Shown here piece after piece: positions 27,561 through 40,038 of a stretch of 64,000 nucleotides of DNA. The notes below the pieces were generated by a model. That model saw nothing but the letters and a program-made list of their open reading frames with translations. It did not search any database and was not told the origin of the DNA. Source of the DNA: Apteryx mantelli (lineage: Eukaryota; Chordata; Aves; Apterygiformes; Apterygidae); NCBI RefSeq assembly GCF_036417845.1, contig NC_089990.1, positions 2,802,001-2,866,000 of the forward strand. The letters are read 5' to 3'. Positions within the stretch are counted from its first letter, which is position 1. Each line of letters starts with the position of its first letter. The translations under genes were made by a program, and so were the position numbers.

Positions 27561-30500
27561 GAAATACATTTATCTTTCTGTCATTGTATTACTATTTTAT
27601 GTACCTTTTGCATTTTTAGTAAATGGACTCTGTCTTTATTTCCTTGGAAATGAAGCTCCTGCAGCCTAGACAAGCTAAGACTCTATTGCAACATTTCTGA
27701 AAAAATATTGCAAACTTTTTTCCATCTTCATTTGGAAGTGTAAATGCATAATTCACTAGGGAAATTTGCTTGCTTAACCTTCAGATTTTTTTTTCTTCCT
27801 TTTTGGTCACTTTTCAGTAAGTATTTTAACTGGAAATTAATAACTGTGTTGCCATTGTAAAATGATAAATGAACTAGGCTGTTATCTTGACAGCAGAAGT
27901 TTTCTACTAGTAAGCAAACCTCTTCACTCACTTGTATTATGACTAAATGTGATCTGACACACCTGCAGTTCTGGATTGGTAATCATGAAATCCAAATCCA
28001 AAATTACCAACACAGCTATACTTGTACAGTTTTAAGCTTCCCAAATATGTGCTACAGTGCTACTTAAATCATGTATTTAGTTACTGATGCCAGTCAATGC
28101 ACAGGTATGGGACCAGTTATAAAGAGCTTCTCAGTGAAACTTGCTTTGTTACAACTAGTTTAAAACAAAACTGTCTCTGTTTTTGAGATACATCTCTTAA
28201 ACTCTGATATGTAGTATGCATTTTCTAAATCTAGGCCCTTGACATCTGTTCAGTCCTTTGAAGAGATCAAAGTTTTTTCTTTATTTTTTCTTTTCTTTTA
28301 ATCCAGCATCTTTAGGGGTTTTTTTTGGTTTTTGGTTGTTTTGGGGTTTTTTTGAATCATCAGTGAGAGCTGCCATTTATAACGAAAATATCAGTGGGCT
28401 TGAAAGAATGCCTCAGAACATTGAGAGGTTCTAATTTCACAAGGGATTCACCTTGGAGCTCTTAATTCAAGTATTTTAGCTTAATTAGTTATGTTTACTG
28501 TAATACAAGTGGTATGATGGGGCTTAGAGTTGAGATTGTGCCTGTTTTGCCCTGTAGAGAGAAGAAAGTTTGCAGAATAAAAGCATACTGACTGGGTCCT
28601 TAATAAGCTATACCTATATAAAGACTGCTCTCGCACTGCTTGCTCATGGCATGGGGTTTCTCCTGCAGGATGATGCAACTGTCAACTCTGTGCAATCATT
28701 TTATGGGATGTCAAACAGGCTGCTAAATATAGCAGCATGTGTAATGGAAGGGGAACTGCAAAATATCTTAAGATCGTAACCTTTTCTGATGCCTTTCAGT
28801 CTTTTAGGACTGGTAGAACTTAACTAACGTGCCTGGCTCAATGAATTTATGTACATAATGTCTAACACATCCAAATGCAAGCATGTGGATTCAATATGGT
28901 ATGTGTATTCAAATTTGAGACCAAACCTCAAATCTCAAAAATAAATCACCCAGTAATTTGCAGACAAGGCTGTCAATCTGATAGGCTTATTCATAAAATC
29001 TATCTAAGCATTAAGTCAATTCAGAGTTTGAGCGGAGTGAATACCCCTGGCTTTGAGGTGTTTTCCAGCTGTTACACAGGTTGGGCTTGGAGCTCTAGAA
29101 AGATGGGTCCTCCACTTGCCTTGAATTCCCTTGAAAACTGGGCATTCATTCCCTTCAGCTGTCTTTGAAAATCCTATTCTTGCTCTTTATTTCTCATCTG
29201 AATATCTAACTTTCAATCTTTGTATGTTGTTTTTGCACACAGTGTTGGATCTGAGCTGGACTCTTCCATGGTAGCATTGTGGTAGGATGAATATTTTCAC
29301 AGGTATAGAAGAGAAAAGTGAGATTGCTAGAGTTTGGTGATTGGCAGGAATGAGAAGAATCCAGAATTCCTACAGGGAAGGAAGGTTTGGAGTGATCAAA
29401 ATGAGAATCTTTCCCTCCTGCTGCAAGTGACAGGTAAAGACAAGAGTATATAGCAAACATTTTCTGCTGCTGTGTATTTGCAGGTGCTTATAAAATAGTC
29501 TTATAAAATAAAATCAGACTCATAAATGTCACAGACTTAATTGGACATTCTTTGCCTGATCAAAAATTCTCTTTGATATTAGTAGTGCAAGGAGTATATA
29601 CTGAAACTGGTCCCTGTTTTCTAGGAGGATGATAGGAAAGGATACTTTGTTGTTTTTATGCACTGCCCTAATTGTATGTGTCTCATTAATTACCTTCTCA
29701 GCATGCAAAATCAAGTCAAAAGCCCTTTGGACAACACTGAATGACTTCACTAAATTCTGGAGGAGTCCAGAGCAGGCAGCACCCTGAAGCGTTCCTTGGT
29801 TGAGATGCAGAGAATGAGCTAACTGAAGGTGAGAGGAACAATATTCAGAAGGGCATCAGTAACCAAAGGATTTGCAATTAACGATAGAAGAAACTCTTCT
29901 GTGGCATTTGTGCTGCCTTGGCCTAGCCTTTTATCTCCCCTGGGACATATTTATAGTTCAGCTGAAGTCTTGAAATAAGCTAATTATATAAGGTTCTTCC
30001 TCAGGAAGTGTGGAAGTCAGAGTTTAAAGCTGGGGTCCAGATTCTGGTGTTTTTTCTATGCTTCTCCCCAGCCCTGTGAAGTGAAGGAGGAAATCTGTAC
30101 TTAGCTCTAATACTAACCTTAGAGTCTTAACCTTAAATCTTGGAAGTCAACTGCAGTTTTAACACTGATGTTAACGGAAGCAGCAGAAGCTGCTGAGTGT
30201 TGTGAACTGCTACAGTGGGAGAAACCCCCATAGACCTGCTTCTCACATTGTCATTAAAGAATCGGAGTGGCAGAAGAGGAGACAATAGAAAAATGAATAT
30301 TCTGTATTTGCCGGAATCCAAGATTACTGTGAAGCTGTGTTGATCCCATCCCATTCAGAAGTGGCTTCAGAACACATTTTAAAATTAGTTTTCACAGGTA
30401 TGTGGACAATTTTAGCTCTAATGTAAATGTTAGAATGAAAACGCAACGTAACAAGCAATATTATGAGAAAAGCTTTAATCTGTAGCCTTTATTATCCACT

Positions 30501-33500
30501 TAAATACTATTCTTAGTTCCCTTTATTTTAATTGACATGTTTCAATTGATGACATGCTTTGGATTTATTTATATTTGAAAAATACTGAGCCACATTCTGG
30601 ACTTAAGTGAGAAAACTCCATCAGCTGCACTGGAGCTGTGCCCATTTTCACTAGCAGGAAAAATGGCTCAGTAAACTCAAATTACATAGGAAAATCACTT
30701 AAAAGGTGTGCTTTTTCAGACTGTTGAAGGACAGCAGATGTATTTTATTACAAATGAAAGCAATGCCATATTCTACAGGTCACACACATGAGGCCAAATT
30801 CTAGCTGACAGTTATGTTTATGCACGTGCCAGAAAATCTGAAATCGAATGAGAAATATTGGCAGGGAATTTTCCACTTTCATTTCCAGTTCTCATTTTGC
30901 ATTCCCACAGAGAGACATTCATCAAGTACTGTGACCAGGCCCCTGAAAGAAGCCGTGATCTTTATGTTAAATCTGTTCAATTTAACTGAGACATATAGTT
31001 AGGACCTCATCCACCAGCCTGTTTTGTATTGTCAGTGGTGGAAAATAAGCCTCTCCAGAAGGCGACTAAGCCCACCTAGGTGAGTAAGATTTTTACATGC
31101 CAGATTAACATTTACAATTATTGTGATATCTATTATACAGTCAAATAATAATATCTGGTGGTGATTTTCTTCAGTACCTCTTTAGTTAAGGATTTCCAGA
31201 GGTTTGCAAACATTTTACGAATAAATCTCAAAAGTTTAGCTCTCTTTGGAGGGAGGATTATCTCCCACAGGAAAGGATACCCAGCTGTGCAGAATAATAG
31301 CTTCCATTAATGTTTTAACATTCTGCTGAATAAACTTTAGAAAGATGGTTATTCAGCTTCATTTCCACTAGTTTATGTATGAAATTGTAATTCTGATTTT
31401 TTTTTTTCCACATTGCTCCTATTTTACGTACAGGTTCCAAAATATAGATATCTATTTATAATTGAACTCATTTTTCTTTACCAGAACATTCTTAGTTAGT
31501 TTATTTGTGATAATCCCATCAATCTGCTGGGAATATAAATCAGCTGTATAGTTCAGCAGCCACTTGGTAAATGAATGTGCAGCTGCTAACATATTCTACC
31601 AGTACCACACGCTGTCCTGACTACCTGCAGGCTTCTAAGTAGATATAAATGTATTTAGTACTGACCTATGAATCCTAAGAGGAATAAGACCTTCCTTCAT
31701 GATACTTTCCCTCTGTCATACTATCCCACTTAGGAATTGCAGATATTATCCCTTTGATTAAAAAAAATAATAATAATAAAAAAAAATAAAAAGTAGAGGT
31801 CTTCGCCTTCAGCTGGTGTTTTCCCTGAGGGCTTTGCTCTGCGGAAGGCTTTCACCCTTTCATCCAGTTCAGCCTGTATGTGTTGATCTTCTAGTGTTGC
31901 TGAGCATTTCTTCGTAAGGAGTGGGATCTCTTACAGCAATAGAAGCCTGATTCAAAAAAGCAACAACAAAAAGACTGGAGGAATATTTGAGGCCATCTGA
32001 GCAAGCCAAGGATGGATTGGTGCATGAATCGGCAACAGGGCTGTCCAAAGCTGAATCACTGTAACTCCCACCAAATGGAGTTCTGGAGCTCTTTTTATGA
32101 CACCATCTACCAGGACATTATTTTGCTTTGGGATATTTGCTTAGGGTTCTCTTTCAGGGAGAAAATATGGGGCTCTTGTTACAATCTTTTTCAGTTGCCG
32201 CTTCTAGGAAGCATCATCTTGCCAGTTTCCTGCAGCTTTATTTATTGATATTTTTTAGGTGCTGAATGGCAGGTGACCAAGGATCTCAGAAATTTCACCC
32301 AGTGAATTGTAACTGTAGGTCAGAGGAGCTGTGTCTTTGCAACCAACCACAGAAGAAGCAATAAGTAAGACTTGCAGGAGTTCTTCTCCATTTCATATAA
32401 ATGCTTCTTCTCCATGAGGGTAAGTGGAAACAGCATCTTTCTTAAATACAGCTCCAGTTATGTAAAATTGAAATATGGCATCCTGAACTGCACTCTGTGA
32501 ACTCTGTTTGATCCATCAGTCAGCAGTGGTGGCAAGTTAGCAAAAGCTGACTTATGTGTGTATTTTGATAGTTTTACTGCAGTTGAATTAACCACAAAAA
32601 GGACTGCTAACTTTAATTTCCCTCTGCTGTTTACACAAGCCAGGAAATACTAGCCTAACTGTGAATGGGAACTTCTATTCACCAAAGATGAAGTTCCTCA
32701 GTTTATGTTAACCAACATGGTACGGCTCTTATTCCCTTGTCATGCTTTTGTATCAGGCTTTTCTATAAAATCTGATCCTACAGTAACTAGATGTAACATG
32801 TCCTGTATAGATTTCACAAGTTTTAAGGGACAGTATATGTTTGGAGTTCCTCATGAATAGTGTTCAGTGCTTTATTTTACATGCTCTATTTTATTTCTGA
32901 ATAATAAAGTCATGGAAAATGACTGCTTTCACTTGTTCCTCTGAGCACATTTAGAAAATAGGGTAGTTGAGCTGTCTCACAGGGTTATTGGTTATACTAC
33001 AGAAGGGTAGCAAATACACTTTGCATCGTAAGATTTACCGGTAAATGACTCCATATTGTAGAAATACACTCTTAGAATATCACTGACATGTACGCTCTGA
33101 CTTACTTTTTAGGTAGCCTTAAAGCTCCTGCTTGAAAAACTTCTTGTTTTGTGCAATAATGTAATTTCTTAATATCCTGTGTTGCTATTTTTTGTCTCAT
33201 TCCTCATCTATGGTCACTGCACACTTCTGCTTTCCATTGCCACATTTGTAAGACATACTATAATCCTTACCGATTTGTTCAATTGCTTTGCCCATTTGCT
33301 CATACCTATAAATTTGATGTTGTAACAATTATCTACTTACTAACAAAAGTTAACAAAGTGCTGAGCATATACTTTGAGAGCATCAGATGAAAAGTTTTAC
33401 ATAATTATGCATTTGATGTTATTAAATTCCATTGGCTTAAGGGTAGAACTGTGGGTATGATGCCACATTCTTAAATGGTGACCAATGTAGATACAAAGGA

Positions 33501-36500
33501 GTATCTGACTCTTACTTTTTATGTTGCTTTCTCTTGGCCTTCACGTGTAACTGAGTTTTGGCAGGTTAACCAGTTACAGTTGCTCAGCCATGATGAACAG
33601 TAAGGGAGACAGGGCTCAAGACAGGCAGCTCACAAATGGTTTCCCAACCGTGTACTGATAATGCCTGGTAAGATGAGTATGCTCTTAGTCTCTTCTGAGC
33701 CTGGCAAATGCTCTCTGTTTTGTTCTGTGCTTCATGCAGTGTCGTACTTCGTTGTAATTGCTCATTTATCCTGACATAATCTTTCTTTATGGAAATACCC
33801 TGAATTCTTTCTCATGCAGAAAAAGTAGAGCAAAAGAAACCCAGACTTGCACCCACCCTCACCCTTTCTGTGTACATAAACTCTATTAAGGTAGACTCTA
33901 CCTTGTTTTAAATGAATAAAATCTGTGAACTTACTGGAACTGGGAACATAACTGCAAACTAATTTCCAAAAAACGTTGTCTTGAAGTTTTAAATGAACAG
34001 ATTTTGTTCATTCTTATTCCTCTTTCCTGTTAGCTGAATTAACCAACTTTTTCTGGAACAGAAAGTGAAAACTTTAATGCTACATATGGAAAAATTATGC
34101 AAGTTAAACTTTAAAATCATACGCCTGAATGTTTGTGCTGGTTAGGTCTGAATGCTCAGAGAGCTGACACAACACCATTTCCCTTTTCTAACCATTCACC
34201 TCTCAAACTCAGTACCAAACATATAAAGTATGGATTACTGCTCACAGGCAATGCCATTGCATTAACATGGCTTTCAGACAGATCTACTGAATATTTTTAT
34301 ATAACAAATACCTGCTAGGAAGTAGCCATCAGCTGATGTTTATTCTACAGAAAGAAATTGAAGGCTACAGTCAGCAGATAAAGGACTCAAGAAAAAGTAT
34401 ACTTCTCCCAGTAGCGCATCGCCAGCCCCCCTCGGAGTGCACTGCAACACACTGTGCCGTATGGGTGTCCGGAAGGAGCAGCGTAGCAGTCAGTGTGTTG
34501 ATAGATGGGGATTGAACACAGCTCCAGCTATCGTAACTGCATTTTAAGAGAAATAGTGAGTGCTTTGAAGCACTGGGGGGCAACAGACGCAATTCTCTCC
34601 AAAAGGGCAATATTTGCCTTTTTATATCAGGGCCACGTTGCTTACAGCATTACCTTGGGCCCATCGCTCAAGTGCATGAGTGGTACAGGGAGCGTCTGTT
34701 AGCAAAGGCAACTGGTGGTGTTGTGCCAGGGTAAGATCAGTAGTGTTTTGCAGCTGCCATGAGATGCTATTTCAGTGTCACACAGTGGAAAAGTGGTGAA
34801 TTGGCTCCCTTGATAGTGTTTTGGGGAGTCCAAGTGATTGAGTGGGGGCCACCTGTAAAGCTCTAAGGTCATTAGCTTTGTGTAGCATTTCCCCTTTTGT
34901 TCTGAGTTCTGAGGTTTTGCTTAATGCAATCTTTTGTGGAAGAGGGAGGTGGAAAAAGAATTGGGTTTGATTATCTTGATCTTTGCTCTGCTTCTGAACC
35001 AGTTGAAGGGAGTTCTCTTTCAGAAGTGCTCTGTGGTAAAGCTGGTTGTAAATAGAAAAGCATGTAAAATACGTTTCTGGATATTTATCCAAACTGAGTT
35101 GAAATCCCAGAATTAAAATACCAATGTTATCACTACTAAATACACAATCTTCCAGAGGCATAATATGCTCCACATCTTTGTCTGAGATGAAAAATTAACT
35201 ATATGTTCTTGGATCTACTGCAGTTTTATTACATAACATTTATAATCATGAGTTTTAGTGCAGGTAACACTGCAGTATGCCTGTTGTAATCACTTAAACT
35301 GATTTCCAGGGTTCATTTTCCTCTTTGGCTCTTGTTTTATTCTGTGATTACAAAACTAACCTGACTGTGCATCATGACGACAGTCATATTCAGTGTTTGG
35401 TTTGTCCAGACTTGCCTATTTTCCTGGTAGGTGACTAGCAGATCGGTCAGAGAACAGGAAGAATTGAGTAAACTGGCAGAAGATGGTGAGCGAGTTAGAA
35501 GATTTTCTTCCATCCTCCTCCACAGCTGAGCATGTGCATGCATATAAGGGAAAGCAGCAAGAATAGCGAGGGAGAGGAAGAGCCGAATATCCCTGCAGCA
35601 GCCAGACGGCAGCTGCAGAAAGGATGGAGACTGCTGTGCGCGACCCATAGCTGTGACCCATGGGCATGACATGCGCTCATCCTACTAGGAAAAGGTCCTG
35701 TAGGAGTTTGTTCCTACCACCAGGAGATACAGTCCAGTCTTGTCATACGTGAACCTCCAGGTGAGAGCAGAAGAAGTCTTAGGCTGTGCTCTCACAAGGA
35801 GGGTTTGAAGGATCCTTGGTTTGGGCTGTTGATTGCTGAGGCACAACTTTCTTATCATTGTTGATTCATGGGGACTGTGCTTCCTTCAACTGGACTTAGC
35901 CTCTGGGTCTCCTAGACTGATCCACTGTACATTAACACTGTTACTCGGAAAGATAGCTTCCTGGATCAATAGGCTATCGTCCAATGTGATAAACAAGATT
36001 TAAATGATAGTAAAGAAATATTTATTTGTTGCTGTTTGGGGGGGTGTCTCATAAAAATATCAAAAGTAAATTCCTATGTAAAATCATAATTAATTTTTGA
36101 CTGGATCAAACAGAAATTGTTACCAAACAGACTCCAATCCTATTAGATGTCAACTGGAGTATTTTTTTCCCACAAATTTAAGGGCTTTTGTCTAATTTGA
36201 TCACCTAAAAAGTAACGAGTAGCAAAAATACTTAATGGAAGAAATCAAATACCATCACTTGAATATAAATCTTACTTGCAGTTGTGTGAATTCTTAGATG
36301 TGTCTCAGGGAATTAAAATTTTGGAGTGTAAATCAGAAAAAATGTTTTTAGGTTACCAAAAAGGCCAAGCATTTGTTGTTTTACTGAGGCCACGGTCACA
36401 GGCTTCTCTAGTTACAATGATGAAGAAAAAATATTAGAGGCCATTTAGTTTACAAGTCATTTAAGCAATTGCTCAAAGTGCTCAAGCTGTTATTGACAAA

Positions 36501-38140
36501 GGTACAATCCAAACAGAAGTCAGTGCCAAAATGATTAAAGTGTACTCAGCCTGTAATTGCCCTAAAGGAGTTCTTTAAGACCATGTTAATTAGGCAGTTG
36601 TTAAATGTAAAGTTGTAATTCAGTCAGTTTGAAAGTCTGCTGTCTGAATGCCGCTTAGAGGGGAGCATACCCAGACTAGTGTGTTTGCAATGATAGCAGA
36701 TTTATAGCCATATGGAAAAAGAATGGGTGCTAGGCAAGGAGAATACGTGGAAGTATGTAAGTCATTCTGGTTTGGATCATCTTAATGCTGCTATGGGGGG
36801 GGACCATCTGTTGGACTCTCCATTTAGGCAAGGTAAAATTATCAGTGATAAATCTGAATATTTCAAGTTAGTTAAATATTAAGAAATGAAGCACAAGGTT
36901 TGCAGCTAGAATTGTATGCATTCTCTGCAGCTTCTTGATCATGAGAAGGTGTTTGCATTCAGATGTCTTTATCATTTAAATTTATTCTTCTGTACTCATT
37001 TCTTCTTAATATGGAACTCGCTTGATGGAGTTTTGTTCAAATTCTCCTTAAAATTAGACTTCTGAAGCCACTTTTGTAAATATGTGTTCTTCTTTTAGCT
37101 CCATAGGGTGCACGTGAGTTAAGCAGTAGATCAGCTCAGCTAGCGCACTGCAATGCAAAGTTAGTTTCTCAATAATCTTGGGGTGTATGATATACTAGAG
37201 AAAAATCTGTGTTGTGACTTTAAATTTTAAGGGCTTTTCTATTCCTGCTTTCCAGAAAAACTGCTAGTGTGATCTTTCCCAGGAAGGGAAGTGTGATCAG
37301 GGGCTTGGTCTTAATTTCAGTTCCGATTAAATCTTCTTGCTAAATTGCCTGTCTGCTTTATGTATTTTGTGTGTGCTCACAGACTTGTGTGTATATGAAA
37401 ATTAAGTACTCTTCTGTCCCTGCTTCAGCAAAATAAGATCAATATTTTATGCACAGACTTTGCTGTGCATATTAAAATATAATGGGAAATGCAAGCAACA
37501 AGCAGAGGTTAAAGAAAAGGAAAAATAAGATGGTTATATGTGAAAATATGAACAGTTTCCTTTTTCATGGGGGAAAAAAAGATTTTTCGTAAATGGGGAT
37601 GGCATTTTTCTGCAAGTACTTTAGAAAATGCATGTAAACAAATGACCATTTTGTGATATTAGTGGGAAGAATCATATTTGCATAGCTTATCAAATATTAA
37701 TACCATTAATATTTAGTTAATATATTTATTATCTTTTTCACAAGAGGCTGATTAGATGGTGTACAAGAGCAACTTTTTAAGGAGATTTACTATGTGTCTA
37801 TTGCAGCTTTTGTAACAGAACTATATCAGTTACAATTGAAAACCACCTTGAATGAGGAAGTATATCTGAATTTTTGTTGGGGGGAGGGAAAAAATTATCA
37901 TCCTGATTTAGCTTTTCTGGAGAGGCTCCTGGATATTTGTTTAGTTTTGGAGCAGAACACTTTGAACTGAAGTGGTTGGCTGTTTTGTGCAAAAAGGAAA
38001 GTTTTTCAGGAGAAACTGAAAACAGGTCTACTTGCAACCTCCCCACCACCACCACCACCTGCAGACAGGTTAAAAAAGGTGATAAAGCTAAAACATAATC
38101 CAGGCGATCCCTAAACAGACTGCATAGAGGCATGTTCCTA
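27561..38140. other. Intergenic AT-rich region
   Basis: About 10.6 kb with no recognisable exon, RNA gene or young transposon. It contains an A/AAT-rich simple tract at 31760-31793 and a low-CpG, TAAT/ATTA-rich block at about 36.3-36.7 kb that could be a conserved non-coding element. Confidence 0.65.
31760..31793. repeat. A-rich / (AAT)n simple repeat
   Basis: Poly(A) and AAT units without interruption other than T; could be a simple repeat or the tail of a decayed retroposon. Confidence 0.8.
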
Positions 38141-38439
38141 TTATAAATGTTTCACACTAATAAGGGCTCTGCCTCAGCCAGATTTTTCTTCAAAAATATT
38201 CAGGGGCAAATTTGGGGTAAGCTGAGCCGCAGTGCTGCCAGGCCAAGTTCACCAGAGCTCACCAAAGGGTTTGCTGAGAGGAGGCCACGGGTGCACACGG
38301 GGGTCATCCACCAAATTACTTCTGGGACCATGCATCGTCAGAAAGCAACCGCTCCCTGGGGGGAAAGATGCAGAAATCGTTCCGCTTCTGAGAACTATAT
38401 GAGATGAAAAATCAATTGCTCTATCATGCCTGTAGTGTC

Positions 38440-39570
38440 AGTGTAAAAGTCAAAAACAAATTGGAAATGGATGTAAATAAGAGATTAGATCTATCCGTGA
38501 TTTCTGAAGAGTGGGAGATTTACGAAACTAGACTTGGCTCGGCTCTACCGGAAGTGGTGTCAAAGTCAGAGCCAAAATCCTTTCTGGGGAGAAGGCACAG
38601 AAGGGCTATTTAGGTCTAAAAGATTACCCAGTGGGGTGGAGAGCGTGCCTGCTGCGCTCCAGGCAGGCAGGGCTCAGCGACCGCAGGGGGTAGATGGTGT
38701 TGCCTGTTTTTTAGATGATGTACTAATAACGAGGAGTGCAGAAAAGCATTTGCAGTGCCTCACAGAGGTCCTACAGAAACTGCAAAGATACTGTTTGACA
38801 CTTAACAAGTGTGAGTGATTTTTTCAAAATCAAGTTCCTTGTTTAGGACACTATACACATTCAGAAGGAAAACTTTTAAGAAAAAGACAAAAGCTACTGA
38901 GAGTGGACGGAATGTCTCTGAGTTTAAATATTCTCTGGCAACATTGCACTCTCATCATGTGACGCTTTCCAAATTTCTTGGTGTTAATCAGGAAATCTGT
39001 TTCTGCTCTCTTTCATAAAAAATGTGGTTTTGAAGAGAGAGGGAAAATAAGGTCTGAAGTAAAACAGCAAAGAACTGTAATCTTTTGCAACATCTAACAT
39101 TTTGCATTACCCCCAAATGAACCTGTGACACCACTTCTGCAAGAGCTAAAATGGGCATTTCCTACATCCGTGTGAATGGAAATGACAGCCAAATAGCATT
39201 TGGTCCCAGAATAGTCTCAAGGCTTAAGAGATGAGACTCGCAGATAGAAAAGAAGCCTTAGGCCTTTCTGATGTTAGTAAACACCACAAGTACTTATTTG
39301 AACATCTTATTCTTGCAACAGATCATAAAACCACAGGTGAAGCTACTGTGGGCGAAGACAGACTTGCCCCTGCTGGTAGCATATGGCCCTTGATTTCTGC
39401 AGTTTACTGGGATTCTGTAGATGACTGGCCACCAGACAAGCATGCTAATGCAGATGCTCTGTGCCAGCAGCCCCTATGGAGAGGAAAGCACATAAAGGGA
39501 AATCCCATGCATAAATTATCTTCTCAAGTGGACCTCACAGATGCAGTTAAGGAAGTTGCTTTGTAAAGAG
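38440..39570 (+). mobile_element. Decayed Ty3/Gypsy-type retrotransposon (RT and RNase H remnants)
   Basis: Discontinuous plus-strand frames show pol remnants in the right order. At about 38.69-38.82 kb there is a reverse-transcriptase segment with the catalytic-box context CFLDDVLITRSAEKHLQCL followed by an L-x-K-C block. At 39.24-39.48 kb there is an RNase H segment with KYLFEHLILATDHK and the C-terminal HANADAL signature. The two pieces are joined by sequence with several stops and frame changes, so the element is long dead. No integrase, gag or LTR was identified; the 3' side is interrupted by a CR1 copy. The ordering RT then RNase H with these motifs is typical of Gypsy (Metaviridae) and not of ERV or LINE. 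Boundaries are approximate. Confidence 0.75.
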
Positions 39571-39603
39571 AAAAAACTCTGTTGCATTTAGGGTAGTATA
39601 CTA

Positions 39604-40038
39604 CCACAGAATAGCTGGGGTGGGGAGGGACCTCAGGGGGTCATCTGGTCCAACCCACCTGCTCAAAGCAGGGTCAACTAGAGCAGGTTGCCCCAGGGCC
39701 ATATCCAGTTTTGTTTTCAATATCTCCAAGGATGGAGACTCCACTGCCTCTTGGGGCAAGCTGTTCCAGTGTTCAGCCAACCTCACGGTAAAGAAGCGTT
39801 TGCCTATGTTCGAGTGGCATTTCCTGTGTTTCAGTCTGTGCCCGTTGCCCCTCGTCCGGTCACTGGCGCCACTGAGAAGTCTGGCCCTGTCTTCTTTACA
39901 CCCTTCCATCAGATATTTATACGCATTAATAAGATCCCCCCTGAGCCTTCTCTTCTCCAGGCTAAACTGTCCTGGCGCTCTCAGCTTCCTCTCATATGAG
40001 AGGTGTTCCAGTCCCTTCATCATCTTTGTGGCCCTAAG
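39604..40038 (-). mobile_element. CR1 LINE, 5'-truncated, minus strand
   Basis: On the minus strand the frame from 40023 to 39604 encodes the C-terminal part of the CR1 ORF2 protein, with blocks FSLEKRRLRGDLINAYKY, SDRTRGNGHRLKHRK and HWNSLPQEAVESPSLEI. Downstream comes the CR1 3' UTR wording (GGACCAGATGACC, then GGTCCCT) and a terminal ATTCTGTGG octamer-like unit. About 140 codons remain open, so the copy is moderately young. It is cut at the 5' end near AGGGCCACAAAG, as is usual for CR1. This is the main lineage clue: CR1 is the dominant LINE of birds and other sauropsids. Confidence 0.93.

Noticed and set aside
35337-35680. Overlapping minus-strand frames of 60-110 codons at 35.3-35.7 kb
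   Set aside because: No family resemblance, no splice consensus in phase, and several overlapping frames of similar length, as expected by chance.
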